64,000 nucleotides of DNA from Aestuariivivens sediminis (GCF_022662105.1 NZ_JAKMCP010000003.1:62001-126000); one strand, 5' to 3'; shown: positions 9,083-18,133, numbered from the stretch's first letter. Numbers and translations are program-made. Notes: generated by a model from the letters alone, not told the origin.

Positions 9083-10033
9083 ATGAAAGTATTAGCAAAC
9101 GACGGCATATCAAAAAGTGGTATCGAAGCCCTGGAACAAGCCGGTTATGAAGTGATCACAACAACCGTTGCCCAGGAGCAATTAATTGATTACATAAACC
9201 AAAATAATATAGCGGTCTTATTAGTGCGCAGTGCGACTACGGTTCGTAAAGATGTCATTGATGCCTGCCCTGGTTTAAAAATTATTGGACGCGGTGGTGT
9301 AGGTATGGATAATATTGATGTTGAATATGCCAGATCCAAAGGTCTGCATGTTATCAATACGCCGGCCGCATCTTCACATTCGGTTGCAGAATTGGTTTTT
9401 GGCCATTTTTATGGTTTGGCCCGTTTTTTACACCACTCGAACAGAGAGATGCCTTTGGAAGGAGATTCCAACTTTAAAGGTCTTAAAAAGGCCTACGCCA
9501 AAGGGATTGAACTGAAAGGCAAGACCTTGGGTGTTTTAGGGTTTGGCCGCATAGGTCAGGCTACCGCTAAAGTGGCTCTGGGTGCGGGTATGAAAGTTGT
9601 TGCCTTCGATCCCTATTTAGAAAAAGCCAATTTACAATTGGAATTTTTTGATGGCCAGAAGGTGACTTTTGAAATTACGACCGTTTCCAAGGAAGAGGTC
9701 CTCCGACAAGCCGATTTTATAACCCTTCACGTACCGGCCCAAAAAGATTACGTCATTGATGAAAAAGAGTTTAACATGATGAAGGAAGGTGTTATTTTAG
9801 CCAATGCTGCCCGGGGTGGCGTGGTGAACGAAGTGGCCCTTGTTAAAGCCATTGAAAGTGGGAAAGTGGCCGGAGCCGCTTTGGATGTGTTTGAGAAAGA
9901 ACCAAAGCCGGAAATTCAATTGTTAATGAATGCTTCCTTATCGCTTACCCCCCATACCGGTGCAGCCACAAATGAAGCACAAGACCGGATCGGTACAGAA
10001 CTGGCTTCTCAAATTGTTAGCATTTTAGGATAA
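9083..10033 (+). CDS. serA: D-3-phosphoglycerate dehydrogenase (SerA-like D-2-hydroxyacid dehydrogenase)
   Basis: A 316-residue NAD-dependent D-2-hydroxyacid dehydrogenase. The Rossmann motif is GVLGFGRIGQATA. Catalytic candidates are Arg244 in NAARGGVVNE, a Glu in DVFEKEP and His291 in LTPHTGAAT. The early GRGGVGMDNID segment is typical of phosphoglycerate dehydrogenases. It is the short form, lacking the C-terminal ACT regulatory domain of E. coli SerA, so serine feedback through ACT is not expected. Placement after serC supports the serine-pathway role, although other hydroxyacids cannot be excluded from sequence alone. Confidence 0.92.
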   Translation: MKVLANDGISKSGIEALEQAGYEVITTTVAQEQLIDYINQNNIAVLLVRSATTVRKDVIDACPGLKIIGRGGVGMDNIDVEYARSKGLHVINTPAASSHSVAELVFGHFYGLARFLHHSNREMPLEGDSNFKGLKKAYAKGIELKGKTLGVLGFGRIGQATAKVALGAGMKVVAFDPYLEKANLQLEFFDGQKVTFEITTVSKEEVLRQADFITLHVPAQKDYVIDEKEFNMMKEGVILANAARGGVVNEVALVKAIESGKVAGAALDVFEKEPKPEIQLLMNASLSLTPHTGAATNEAQDRIGTELASQIVSILG

Positions 10034-10078
10034 AAATCCATTACTCATATAGACGCATTGGACCTAAGGGTCCTTTCA

Positions 10079-10106
10079 AGTCCTGACACATCGTTAGGGC
10101 TTTTTT
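10079..10106 (+). terminator. Rho-independent terminator after serA
   Basis: A 9-base stem with two G-U wobbles (10079-10087 with 10093-10101), loop ACATC, then a run of T to 10106. A second small hairpin (GGACC/GGTCC, 10060-10073) lies just before it. Confidence 0.75.
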
Positions 10107-10277
10107 GTTAAATGTATTTAAATAAAGAGCAGTAAGGAATGATTTTTGTAACTTTAGTATAGAAGAAGAAAAATAGGTGAATCACAAGGATAAAGATGGG
10201 TTATGTCATCGTTTTGAGATGAATTCGTCCCGTTTTTACCGTTGTGATATCCTGCAAAACAAATAAAAAATTGAAAT

Positions 10278-10721
10278 ATGAAAAATCTACTCCTTTCTTT
10301 GGTGATCATGATCTTTTTAGTGGGTTGCCACGCTACAAAGTCCAGGACCTCCAATACAGATGCGGTTGAGCAAGAGATCGCCGCAACTACCAGTGATACC
10401 GTAACCATAGCCAATGACGAACTCGAATATGAAATCATTATCATAGAACCGGGATTTAATGCTTGGCTGCTTAGTACCGCAAGACCTGAAGGTTACTATT
10501 CCCAGGGCTTTTTAGAAAGCAGAAATTACCTCTATGTCACCGAATGGAACCAAAGAGTGCGTCAACCCCTGCGTTATAATCCAAACCTCTACGAAATGCA
10601 AATCGACTACAGTCCGAATATTGATTACGGGTATGAAGTGAATTATAAGCTGTATAATTATTTTATTTATTTTCAACGGACCTATAAACAGAGATTAGGA
10701 CCATTTACACCCAGAATTTAA
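10278..10721 (+). CDS. DUF6146 family lipoprotein
   Basis: A 147-residue lipoprotein: signal sequence ending in the lipobox LVGC at Cys16. The conserved core resembles the DUF6146 family (DELEYEIIIIEPGFNAWL ... RPEGYYSQGFLESRNYLYV ... YEVNYKLYNYFIYFQ ... RLGPFTPRI). Function unknown; it should be attached to the periplasmic or outer membrane. It lies directly upstream of the DUF6787 protein on the same strand. Confidence 0.85.
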   Translation: MKNLLLSLVIMIFLVGCHATKSRTSNTDAVEQEIAATTSDTVTIANDELEYEIIIIEPGFNAWLLSTARPEGYYSQGFLESRNYLYVTEWNQRVRQPLRYNPNLYEMQIDYSPNIDYGYEVNYKLYNYFIYFQRTYKQRLGPFTPRI

Positions 10722-10732
10722 AACGCTTTTCT

Positions 10733-10740
10733 TATTTTTG
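10733..10740 (+). promoter_or_regulatory. -7 promoter element before the DUF6787 gene
   Basis: TATTTTTG matches the TAnnTTTG consensus, 25 bases before the TTG start at 10766. No good -33 box 19-21 bases upstream, so the call is tentative. Confidence 0.35.
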
Positions 10741-10765
10741 ACCCACGTAACAAACACCAAACGCC

Positions 10766-11260
10766 TTGGAAAAAATAAAAAAACGTTGGGACATCCATAA
10801 AAATTGGCAATTCGGCATTCTGGTATTAGGAATTGTGGGTATTGGCTATTGTTCTTATGCATTAGCGCTCCTGTGTTTGGAACGTCAACCCCTTATTTTT
10901 ATTATAGCGTTAAGTTTGGTTTTCTTTTTTATACTTCTAAAACTCATCCTGAAAATTTTTGATAAACTTCAAACTAAATGGAACGTCAATTACAGATGGG
11001 AACTCATTACTATTTTTTTTGTTTTTGCCATTACAGGATCGTCTTCCGTTTTTGTAGGGCGTCCAGTGATTAAAATGTTAGGAATTACTAAGGAAAATTT
11101 ACCTGATTTAGCCTATTGGTTCTTATATGTTGTTATTGGGTTTGTGTTTTATCAAATTTTATTGATTGCCATTGGCTGGTTATTCGGGCAGTATCGATTT
11201 TTTTGGGATTTCGAAAAGAAAATGCTTCACCGAATGGGTCTCAAAAGATTCGGGAATTAA
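10766..11260 (+). CDS. DUF6787 family membrane protein
   Basis: A 164-residue inner-membrane protein with about four hydrophobic helices (for example FGILVLGIVGIGYCSYALAL and LIFIIALSLVFFFILLKLIL). The ending GQYRFFWDFEKKMLHRM is characteristic of the DUF6787 family. Function unknown. The start is TTG (10766): no ATG or GTG lies before the conserved first residues MEKIKKRWDIHKNWQ, and a -7 promoter element sits just upstream. The stop at 11258-11260 is two bases before the next gene's ATG, so the two are likely co-transcribed. Confidence 0.82.
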   Translation: MEKIKKRWDIHKNWQFGILVLGIVGIGYCSYALALLCLERQPLIFIIALSLVFFFILLKLILKIFDKLQTKWNVNYRWELITIFFVFAITGSSSVFVGRPVIKMLGITKENLPDLAYWFLYVVIGFVFYQILLIAIGWLFGQYRFFWDFEKKMLHRMGLKRFGN

Positions 11261-11262
11261 CC

Positions 11263-11601
11263 ATGGGCGCTTTAAAGGAACATATGGCCTTTAGAATTTT
11301 TACACTACTGGTAATCGCCGCATTACTTACACCCACCGTGGTTAAATTTACACATACGTTTTATCATCACACCCATAAGGTGTGTACCGGGGAAAAATCG
11401 ACCCATTTACATAAAATCGATCTGGACTGTGAATTATTAAAATGCCATCTCCATAAAAACTTTACACTTTCTTCATTTACGATTACGCTTTTTTCTGAAG
11501 ACCCACTTCAATCTATAACAGAAGCCTATTATTTCTTTTTAAGCGACTACCAACGCCTTCACTTTTCGCTTCGGGGGCCCCCTCAAATTAATTTTGTTTA
11601 A
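11263..11601 (+). CDS. Small His-rich exported protein preceding the metal receptor
   Basis: A 112-residue protein starting at the ATG at 11263. The same frame is open further upstream to 11116, but that part overlaps the DUF6787 gene. An N-terminal hydrophobic segment (FRIFTLLVIAALLTPTVVKF) is followed by a stretch rich in His and Cys (HTFYHHTHKVCTGEK, HLHKIDLDCELLKCHLHK) and a hydrophobic tail. Its position two bases after the DUF6787 gene and 53 bases before a His-loop TonB receptor suggests a role in handling a divalent metal at the envelope, as chaperone or sensor. No family was recognised. Confidence 0.75.
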   Translation: MGALKEHMAFRIFTLLVIAALLTPTVVKFTHTFYHHTHKVCTGEKSTHLHKIDLDCELLKCHLHKNFTLSSFTITLFSEDPLQSITEAYYFFLSDYQRLHFSLRGPPQINFV

Positions 11602-11654
11602 ACCGTCATTGGAGGTATTCCAAAACTTTTTTACCAAAATTAATTTGAACATAA

Positions 11655-13898
11655 ATGAAACACATAATACTTATTTTGTTTTGTCTTTTAGGCTTATCCC
11701 TAAAGGCACAAAACCACATTCAAGGACGACTAACAGATGCCCTTTCAAAACAACCCATTGAAGGCGCCAATCTGTATTTTCCGGAATTGGAAAAAGGGAC
11801 CATGTCCCAGGCACAAGGTGAATTTTATATAAAAAACATTCCCAACGGAACCCACAAAATAATCATTTCCTATCTGGGATATGAAACCCTTTCCATAACC
11901 GTAGACTTTCCCTATAATGGCACGTTAACCATAGACCTGGAGCCTTCCGTAATTGAAATGGAGGGCATCATCATATCCACCCCCTTTCATAAACTCCAAA
12001 GTGAAAATGTCATGAAAGTCGAAAGGGAAAATGCGAATAACTTACAAAAACAGGGGGCAGTTACCCTGGCCCAAGGCCTCTCCAATATCTCTGGCGTAAA
12101 AAATAATGCTACCGGATTAAGTATCGGTAAACCTGTTATAAGGGGTTTAAGCAGTAACCGTGTATTGGTCTATACCCAGGGGATCCGATTGGAGAATCAA
12201 CAGTTTGGAAGCGAACATGGATTAGGTCTTAGCAGTAATGGTATTGAAAGTATTGAAGTTATTAAAGGTCCGGCTTCCCTGCTCTATGGAAGTGATGCAT
12301 TGGGTGGTGTAATCTATATAAATCCGGAAAGGTTTGCACTTAACAATACGGCTCAGGCGGATATCTCGACAACCTATTTCAGCAATACGCTGGGGTATAA
12401 TTCTCATCTTGGTGCCAAGCAATCGGGAGACCGGTTCAAATTTTTATTTCGAGGCGGTGTTGCGGAACATGCCGATTACAAAACAAAGGATTACCGGGTG
12501 ACCAATACACGATTTAGGGAAACCGACCTTAAAGCCGGAATAGGTTATCAAATGAACCGGTTTAAGACGGAATTGCGATACAATCTAAACCAATCCAAAC
12601 TGGGAATTCCAGAAGATATTGGTGAACCCTCCAGGCTGAAAACCCCGCTTTTTCCATTTCAGTATATCACAAACCATGTCCTCAGTTCAAGATCGACCAT
12701 TTTCCTGAACAACTCGAAATTGGATGTGAATTTTGGATTACTATATAACGACAGAAAAGAATTTGAAGACCATCATCACGGTGAAGAAGAACATGGAGAT
12801 GAACATGAGGAAGAGCATGAAGAAGACCATGAGGAAGACCTTGATGATCCCATTGAAGCCGCACTTCACATGAAATTAAAGACCTTGAACTATGATATAA
12901 AATACCATCTTCCCGAGCTTGGTAAGTTTGAAACGATAGTAGGTCTTCAGGGCATGACCCAATCGAATGCCAACTATGGTGAAGAACAACTCATACCAGA
13001 CGCTACAACCCACGACATTGGCCTATTGGCCACGTCTCACATTCACTTTAAAAAGGCCGATGTCCAATTAGGTGCGCGAATTGACAACCGACAAATTAAG
13101 GTCCCCTCCGGGATCCACAAAACCTTCAACAGCTTTAATGGTGCCTTGGGATTAAAGACCACCGTATTAAACGGATGGATCACACGGGTGAATTTGGCTA
13201 CCGGGTTTAGAGCCCCGAATTTGGCCGAACTCACCTCGAACGGTTCTCATGAAGGTGCAAACAGATATGAAATTGGAAACGAGACCCTTAAAAATGAAAG
13301 CAACCTTCAGTTCGACCTGTCCATGGAATACCAAAGTGACCATTTTGAATGTTTTGTTAACGGATTTTATAATACCGTTAGTGATTATATTTATTTGGCA
13401 CCAAACGGAAATTTTATAGATGGAGACCCCGTGTTTATCTATCTTCAGGATGATGCGAAATTGTACGGTGGTGAAATGGGGTTTCACTTACATCCGCATC
13501 CCCTGGATTGGTTGCATTTTGAAAGCAGTTTTGAAACCGTTACGGGTAAACAGGGCAATAATGACGATTTGCCCCTCATTCCCGCCAACACCTTAACACA
13601 TATTTGTCGTGCCGAATTTGATAAGGATTGGTTAAAAAATGGATATGGCTTTATAAAATACCAATTCACCTTTAGTCAAAATAACATCAGTAGCTTTGAG
13701 ACCCCTACGGGAGCCTACCAATTATTAAGTCTCGGTGCAGGAGGTATCATCACGATGTTCAACAAGCCCTTGGATATACGCATTGCGGTGACAAACCTGA
13801 CCAACAGGAGGTATATAGACCATTTGTCACGTTTAAAACCTGATGGCATTTTAAATATGGGAAGGAATGTGAGCTTGGGGATGACTTATAGTCTTTAA
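11655..13898 (+). CDS. TonB-dependent receptor with His/Glu-rich loop, probable zinc importer
   Basis: A complete 747-residue outer-membrane receptor. The signal peptide ends LKA before Gln19. Next come a carboxypeptidase-regulatory-like domain (about 20-105), the TonB plug (GVKNNATGLSIGKPVIRGLS, and VIKGPASLLYGSDALGGV near residues 200-215) and the barrel to the C-terminal SLGMTYSL. Residues 373-398 form an acidic loop with seven His (HHHGEEEHGDEHEEEHEED). Comparable His/Asp loops occur in zinc receptors of the ZnuD type, so zinc is the likeliest cargo, with copper or nickel possible. The small His-rich exported protein directly upstream supports a metal role. No Zur-like operator was recognised in the 53-base gap. 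Confidence 0.9.
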   Translation: MKHIILILFCLLGLSLKAQNHIQGRLTDALSKQPIEGANLYFPELEKGTMSQAQGEFYIKNIPNGTHKIIISYLGYETLSITVDFPYNGTLTIDLEPSVIEMEGIIISTPFHKLQSENVMKVERENANNLQKQGAVTLAQGLSNISGVKNNATGLSIGKPVIRGLSSNRVLVYTQGIRLENQQFGSEHGLGLSSNGIESIEVIKGPASLLYGSDALGGVIYINPERFALNNTAQADISTTYFSNTLGYNSHLGAKQSGDRFKFLFRGGVAEHADYKTKDYRVTNTRFRETDLKAGIGYQMNRFKTELRYNLNQSKLGIPEDIGEPSRLKTPLFPFQYITNHVLSSRSTIFLNNSKLDVNFGLLYNDRKEFEDHHHGEEEHGDEHEEEHEEDHEEDLDDPIEAALHMKLKTLNYDIKYHLPELGKFETIVGLQGMTQSNANYGEEQLIPDATTHDIGLLATSHIHFKKADVQLGARIDNRQIKVPSGIHKTFNSFNGALGLKTTVLNGWITRVNLATGFRAPNLAELTSNGSHEGANRYEIGNETLKNESNLQFDLSMEYQSDHFECFVNGFYNTVSDYIYLAPNGNFIDGDPVFIYLQDDAKLYGGEMGFHLHPHPLDWLHFESSFETVTGKQGNNDDLPLIPANTLTHICRAEFDKDWLKNGYGFIKYQFTFSQNNISSFETPTGAYQLLSLGAGGIITMFNKPLDIRIAVTNLTNRRYIDHLSRLKPDGILNMGRNVSLGMTYSL

Positions 13899-14315
13899 GG
13901 CCTTGAAATTTATTTTTAAGCGCTGGGAGACCTAAAAGAATTATGGCCTCTTGAAAAAGAAAATCCTTAAGGATAAAAATAGAATCCCCTGGTTAGAACT
14001 TTACCATTTTATAACCATGCAGTAGCCAAAAACTCCTGTGAATTTTTAAAAAACTCCTGTGAATTTTGAAAATTCACAGGAGTTTTTCAGGAATCGATGC
14101 TTATTAAATTTATAAAGTTGGACGAGAAAAGACCTGATGTTCGCGTAATAAAGGTACCGTTATCCCGTCACCGAAAACCCCTTACCCAGATGGTATCCAT
14201 CTTTGAGTCAATATGGCCTGTTTCAGGTGGATCATGTAACGGAATCTCCTATTTTGAATCCATCGCCCAGGCCGTTCATCTTATTTAGAATCCGGATAAG
14301 ATTACCGCTGTCCGT
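13899..14315. other. Intergenic gap with terminator, no supported gene
   Basis: A 417-base gap between the receptor and the small membrane protein, which converge here. It contains the duplicated terminator hairpin at 14028-14087. A 63-codon ORF at 14097-14288 has no family resemblance or ribosome-binding site and is not called. Confidence 0.5.
14028..14087. terminator. Bidirectional terminator with a tandemly duplicated left arm
   Basis: Arms at 14049-14067 and 14069-14087 form a perfect 19-base inverted repeat around a single G, with A-runs on one side and T-runs on the other, so it can stop transcription both ways. The left arm is present twice in tandem: 14028-14047 repeats the 20 bases at 14048-14067 almost exactly. 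Either left copy could pair with the single right arm. Confidence 0.75.
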
Positions 14316-14591
14316 TTAAGGATTGCTTACTTTGGCTTTAGTGAACACATAAGTATACAACCACATTAACGTAAAGGTTGGAATGACGTCAACCCCGGGC
14401 AAGGCTTCTTCAATAAAAGAAATGATCCCGGCAATTTTACCGGGTTTTCCTTTATAAAGTTTGGTCATGATCCAAGCTGAAAGCGGTGCCCAAACCACAT
14501 CTGAAAATTCACCAATCCCGGGTATCACAAAAGACAGGTATCCAACGGCATCACATATAATGCTCAGGGCCAATATGTGGTATTTATTCAT
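14316..14591 (-). CDS. Small hypothetical membrane protein
   Basis: A 91-residue protein with two to three hydrophobic helices (ILALSIICDAVGYLSFVIPGI, VIPTFTLMWLYTYVF) and a central SDVVWAPLSAWIMTKLYKG segment. No signal peptide cleavage site; probably in the inner membrane. I recall similar small proteins in flavobacteria but cannot attach a family or role. It lies 38 bases downstream of folE on the same strand and could be co-transcribed with it. Confidence 0.7.
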   Translation of the reverse strand: MNKYHILALSIICDAVGYLSFVIPGIGEFSDVVWAPLSAWIMTKLYKGKPGKIAGIISFIEEALPGVDVIPTFTLMWLYTYVFTKAKVSNP

Positions 14592-14628
14592 GTGAGCTTA
14601 TTTTATGAGGAGCAAAAGCCTTAAACTG

Positions 14629-15231
14629 TCATTTTCCAATAAGTTTTAAAAACTCATTACGGGTCTCGATCTTTTCAAACTGGCCTCTAAATCCAGAGGT
14701 GGTGGTAATGGAATTTTGTTTTTGAACACCCCGCATCATCATACACATGTGGGAGGCTTCAATGACAACTGCGACTCCCTGGGGCTTTAAGGTATTATTG
14801 ATACAATCCAGAATTTGTTCATTAAGCCGTTCCTGAACCTGCAAACGCCTGGCAAAGACATCGACCACCCTGGGTAATTTACTCAGGCCAACAATATTCC
14901 CGTTGGGTATATAGGCGATGTGTACCTTTCCAAAGAAAGGCAGCATATGGTGTTCGCAAAGGGAATACAGTTCAATATCCTTGACAATAACCATTTCGTC
15001 ATAGGACTCCTTAAACATGGCACTTTTAAGTATCTCCACAGGATCCTGATGGTACCCCTGCGTTAAAAATTGCATGGCTTTAGCGGCACGTTCTGGGGTC
15101 TTTAAGAGCCCATCGCGAGTCACATCCTCTCCCAGACCTTCAATAATGTTTTTGTAACGCTCCTTGACTTCGTCGGTTATCCGAATATTGTACTCCTCGA
15201 ACTTTTTATAAGGCATCATTCTTTTTTTCAT
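14629..15231 (-). CDS. folE: GTP cyclohydrolase I
   Basis: About 200 residues. It makes 7,8-dihydroneopterin triphosphate from GTP, the entry step to folate and other pteridines. The family signature is complete: the zinc ligands are in [20 protein letters not shown] and in [11 protein letters not shown], with the substrate-pocket segment [22 protein letters not shown]. The frame is open to 15399, but residues before [15 protein letters not shown] do not belong to the family. I use the ATG at 15231; ATG at 15219 or 15216 is also possible. Divergent from lolD. Confidence 0.95.
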   Translation of the reverse strand: MKKRMMPYKKFEEYNIRITDEVKERYKNIIEGLGEDVTRDGLLKTPERAAKAMQFLTQGYHQDPVEILKSAMFKESYDEMVIVKDIELYSLCEHHMLPFFGKVHIAYIPNGNIVGLSKLPRVVDVFARRLQVQERLNEQILDCINNTLKPQGVAVVIEASHMCMMMRGVQKQNSITTTSGFRGQFEKIETRNEFLKLIGK

Positions 15232-15375
15232 GGGTAAGATATACAATTTTACGCTTTTAAGGTCGGCTTTGTGGTCAAAAAATGACAGGGATTCAAACTT
15301 GGCCATAAAGATATGTGTTCTAAATTGTATAGACCAAGTTAAAATATTAAATTCACCATCTATTTTTTGAGTTAT

Positions 15376-16050
15376 ATGATCAAAGCAAAGAACATTCATA
15401 AATACTACGGTAATTTACATGTTTTAAAAGGCGTGGATATTCAGGTTAATAAAGGAGAGATTGTTTCCATAGTCGGTGCTTCGGGTGCCGGTAAAACCAC
15501 CCTGTTGCAAATATTGGGGACCCTGGATATGGCCTCGAAAAAAGAAGATTACACGCTTGAAATCAATGCCACGGATCTAAAATTGTTGAGTGACAAAAAG
15601 CTTGCTAAATTTAGAAATGAGCATGTCGGATTCATTTTTCAGTTTCACCAGTTGTTACCTGAATTCACGGCCCTGGAAAATGTCTGCCTTCCGGCTTTTA
15701 TAAAAGGGACCAAGAAAAGTGATGCTGAAAAGCATGCCAGGGAACTTTTGGACTTTTTAGGCCTGTCTGAGCGCTATACGCATAAACCCAATGAACTCTC
15801 CGGCGGCGAGCAACAACGTGTGGCGGTGGCTCGGGCTTTAATTAACCATCCGGACCTGATCTTCGCCGACGAACCTTCCGGCAATCTCGATAGCGAATCG
15901 GCGGAACACTTACACCAATTATTCTTCAAATTAAGGGAAGAATTTGGTCAAACCTTCGTTATCGTCACCCATAATAAGGAACTGGCCAATATGGCGGACC
16001 GTAAATTGGTTATGGTTGATGGCAACTTTGTTACGAGTAATAAAGATTAG
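15376..16050 (+). CDS. lolD: ABC transporter ATP-binding protein, LolD type
   Basis: A 224-residue ATPase of the LolD/MacB-like group. Walker A is GASGAGKTT, the Q-loop [18 protein letters not shown], the signature [15 protein letters not shown], Walker [13 protein letters not shown] and the switch His in IVTHNKEL. The [14 protein letters not shown] segment is typical of LolD, which powers release of lipoproteins from the inner membrane with LolC/E. No permease gene is adjacent, as is common in Bacteroidetes. I start at the ATG at 15376; an in-frame TTG at 15367 is less likely. Confidence 0.9.
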   Translation: MIKAKNIHKYYGNLHVLKGVDIQVNKGEIVSIVGASGAGKTTLLQILGTLDMASKKEDYTLEINATDLKLLSDKKLAKFRNEHVGFIFQFHQLLPEFTALENVCLPAFIKGTKKSDAEKHARELLDFLGLSERYTHKPNELSGGEQQRVAVARALINHPDLIFADEPSGNLDSESAEHLHQLFFKLREEFGQTFVIVTHNKELANMADRKLVMVDGNFVTSNKD

Positions 16051-16420
16051 CCTATTAACAATCCATAACTGTTACCCCTGGATTTAGGTATCCGTTAATG
16101 GTACATCCACAATAAACTCTAAAAACTGTAGTTAACTGATCCATTTGAAGCGACAGACAACTTTTTGGATATTCATGTTAATCCTGGTCCTGAATTTGGG
16201 TTTTTGAATGATGTCAGTGGAAATTGGCTTTAGCTTACCATAACCGTTAAGGGGCTGTTATGAGTGGTTAGCACGTTTCTTTTTATAGATAAATCGAATG
16301 CGGACAAAACATATAAGAACCAAGGATTTTAATAATAAAATTGAATTAAAAACCTGTAAAGCCACTTTACAGGTTTTTAGTTATTTGAATGGGTGAACTG
16401 GAATTTATATCCCATTTAAT
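16051..16420. other. Intergenic gap, convergent, nothing but a terminator
   Basis: A 370-base gap between lolD and the minus-strand lipoprotein gene. Apart from the hairpin at 16348-16378 I found no ORF or RNA gene. Six-frame reading gave only short broken stretches with no convincing gene remnant. Confidence 0.5.
16348..16378. terminator. Bidirectional rho-independent terminator
   Basis: Perfect 13-base arms (16348-16360 and 16366-16378) with loop GCCAC, A5 on the left flank and T5 on the right, so it can act for both lolD and the minus-strand lipoprotein gene. Confidence 0.85.
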
Positions 16421-17125
16421 TTACAATCCTATTATCTTGAACACGGAATTGTTATTTTGAGATTCATTATTGTTTTTGGCTACATTAATGATCTTCAAAT
16501 TCGTTACAGCAGAAGGTGAATTACAATCTCCCTCTCCTGTTTCCGGGTTGGTTAATACGAATCCATTATTGACTTGAACGCTTAGTTGTAAATTATTGAC
16601 AGTCATACTTTCTTCAGGGTTTTCCGGGAAATACAATGGACCAAAACCAAAGTCAATAACACTATATGGTGCGGTCCAATTCACATGAAAATGCCCAATC
16701 TTCTCATCATCACAAATATTGGAAAACAATATTTCCCCTGTAAACAAATTAGAGATTTCAACGTAGGGATTATTGGTATTAGCAGAGAATTGCGCTTTAT
16801 TCTCATCAAATACTTTAACATCGATTAATGGATCGGGATTTCCTTCTTCATTTAGTTCATAGACCAGAATAAGGTTCGGAAAATCAAAAAATCCAATAAA
16901 ATTTGAAAAAGCCCCCGATTTTTCAAAAAACATTACCCCATTGCTATTGGAATTTTTGGAGTTGGCCATTTTAGACACCGTACTTACAACATTGGTGAAA
17001 TCCAAACTTTGATTAAATGATTTTTTAATGGGTGAATCTCTACTCAATTCTGGTTCTGAGTTAGATGTAGAACACCCAAAAATTAGAAATGCCACGACGG
17101 ACAAAACAAAAAAAAGTCTTTTCAT
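16421..17125 (-). CDS. Hypothetical lipoprotein
   Basis: A 234-residue protein with a signal sequence and lipobox (LIFGCST, Cys18). The mature part begins with a Ser/Asn-rich spacer, then beta-rich sequence (GHFHVNWTAPYSVIDFGFGPLYF), and ends Asn-rich. No catalytic motif or family was recognised. It should be membrane-anchored in the periplasm or on the surface. It is monocistronic, with a strong terminator behind it, and divergent from the TIGR02757 gene. Confidence 0.75.
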   Translation of the reverse strand: MKRLFFVLSVVAFLIFGCSTSNSEPELSRDSPIKKSFNQSLDFTNVVSTVSKMANSKNSNSNGVMFFEKSGAFSNFIGFFDFPNLILVYELNEEGNPDPLIDVKVFDENKAQFSANTNNPYVEISNLFTGEILFSNICDDEKIGHFHVNWTAPYSVIDFGFGPLYFPENPEESMTVNNLQLSVQVNNGFVLTNPETGEGDCNSPSAVTNLKIINVAKNNNESQNNNSVFKIIGL

Positions 17126-17342
17126 AATTGGTTGATTTAAATTAAAAATTAGTTAACCCATACTATAAAAAGGTCGTGTGGTATCTTTGGGTACCTCAAT
17201 GGAAAAGCTAATTAATAATTGTTAGGGAGTTATATCTGTTCTACAAATTTTGATGTACAACAGTTTAAATATAGTAAATAATATTTAAATATGACCCATT
17301 TTCTTATTCGCAACCCGCCAATACTCAATATTAAAAAAACCA

Positions 17343-17350
17343 TATATTTG
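17343..17350 (+). promoter_or_regulatory. -7 promoter element of the TIGR02757 gene
   Basis: TATATTTG matches TAnnTTTG. It lies 18 bases before the ATC at 17369, so a transcript from it would begin about 10-15 bases before that codon. This argues that translation starts there and not at the TTG at 17504. No -33 box is evident. Confidence 0.45.
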
Positions 17351-17368
17351 GATTTAAATTAAATTTAG

Positions 17369-18133
17369 ATCGAAACACAAGACCTTAAGGAATTCTTAGA
17401 TACCAAGGTACTTCAGTATAACCACCCCCGGTTTATTGAAAGTGATCCCATACAAGTTCCGCATGCCTTTACGGCCAAAGAAGATATTGAGATTGCCGGT
17501 TTTTTGACCGCTACGATTGCCTGGGGCAATAGAAAAAGTATTATCAGCAGTGCCAAACGCTTAATCGAATTGCTTGACAATGCCCCTTATGATTTTGTGC
17601 TTAACCACACGCCAAGCGATCTGGACAGATGCGTCCCATTTGTCCACAGAACGTTTAATGGCGAGGACTGTAAACAATTTATAAGATCACTACAACACCT
17701 TTATAAGACCTACGGTGGATTGGAGTCCATATTTAGCAAATACGCAGAAACGGATTCGTTGCAGGGTGCTATTTCCCGCTTTAAATCACTATTTTTCGAA
17801 ATAGACCATAGGCCAAGAAGTCAAAAGCACATTAGCGACCCCTTAAAAAATTCGGCAGCCAAACGTATAAATATGATGCTCAGATGGTTTGTGAGAAGGG
17901 ATAATTCCGGAGTGGATTTTGGTATCTGGAAAAGCCTCTCGCCTGCTCAACTGTCCTGCCCATTGGATGTGCACTCCGGAAATGTTGCCAGAAAACTGGG
18001 TTTACTAACTCGAAAACAAAATGATGCCAAGGCTTTACAGGAATTGGATCAAAATTTAAGACATTTAGATCCCATGGACCCTGTAAAATATGATTTCGCC
18101 TTGTTCGGTTTGGGGGTTTTTGAAAAATTCTAA
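17369..18133 (+). CDS. TIGR02757 family protein with non-canonical (ATC) start position
   Basis: A 254-codon frame belonging, by resemblance, to the TIGR02757 family of unknown function (ATIAWGNRKSI; CPLDVHSGNVARKLGLL; DPMDPVKYDFALFGLGV). The first standard start in frame is TTG at 17504, but the 45 codons before it carry conserved family sequence (LKEFLDTKVLQYN, FIESDPIQVPH, EDIEIAGFL). A TAG stop ends at 17368, directly before ATC GAA ACA CAA GAC. No ATG, GTG or TTG exists between the stop and the conserved segment. Either ATC initiates, or an ATG has changed to ATC and the gene is weakened, or the base is a sequencing error. The product would be cytoplasmic. Confidence 0.8.
   Translation: METQDLKEFLDTKVLQYNHPRFIESDPIQVPHAFTAKEDIEIAGFLTATIAWGNRKSIISSAKRLIELLDNAPYDFVLNHTPSDLDRCVPFVHRTFNGEDCKQFIRSLQHLYKTYGGLESIFSKYAETDSLQGAISRFKSLFFEIDHRPRSQKHISDPLKNSAAKRINMMLRWFVRRDNSGVDFGIWKSLSPAQLSCPLDVHSGNVARKLGLLTRKQNDAKALQELDQNLRHLDPMDPVKYDFALFGLGVFEKF

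Noticed and set aside
14097-14288. 63-codon plus-strand ORF after the receptor terminator
   Set aside because: No ribosome-binding site, no recognisable family, and it follows a strong bidirectional terminator.
15232-15399. Longer N-terminus for GTP cyclohydrolase I
   Set aside because: The extra 56 residues do not match the family and overlap the divergent lolD start.
16051-16330. Possible gene remnant between lolD and the lipoprotein gene
   Set aside because: Six-frame reading gave only short pieces with stops and no consistent similarity.
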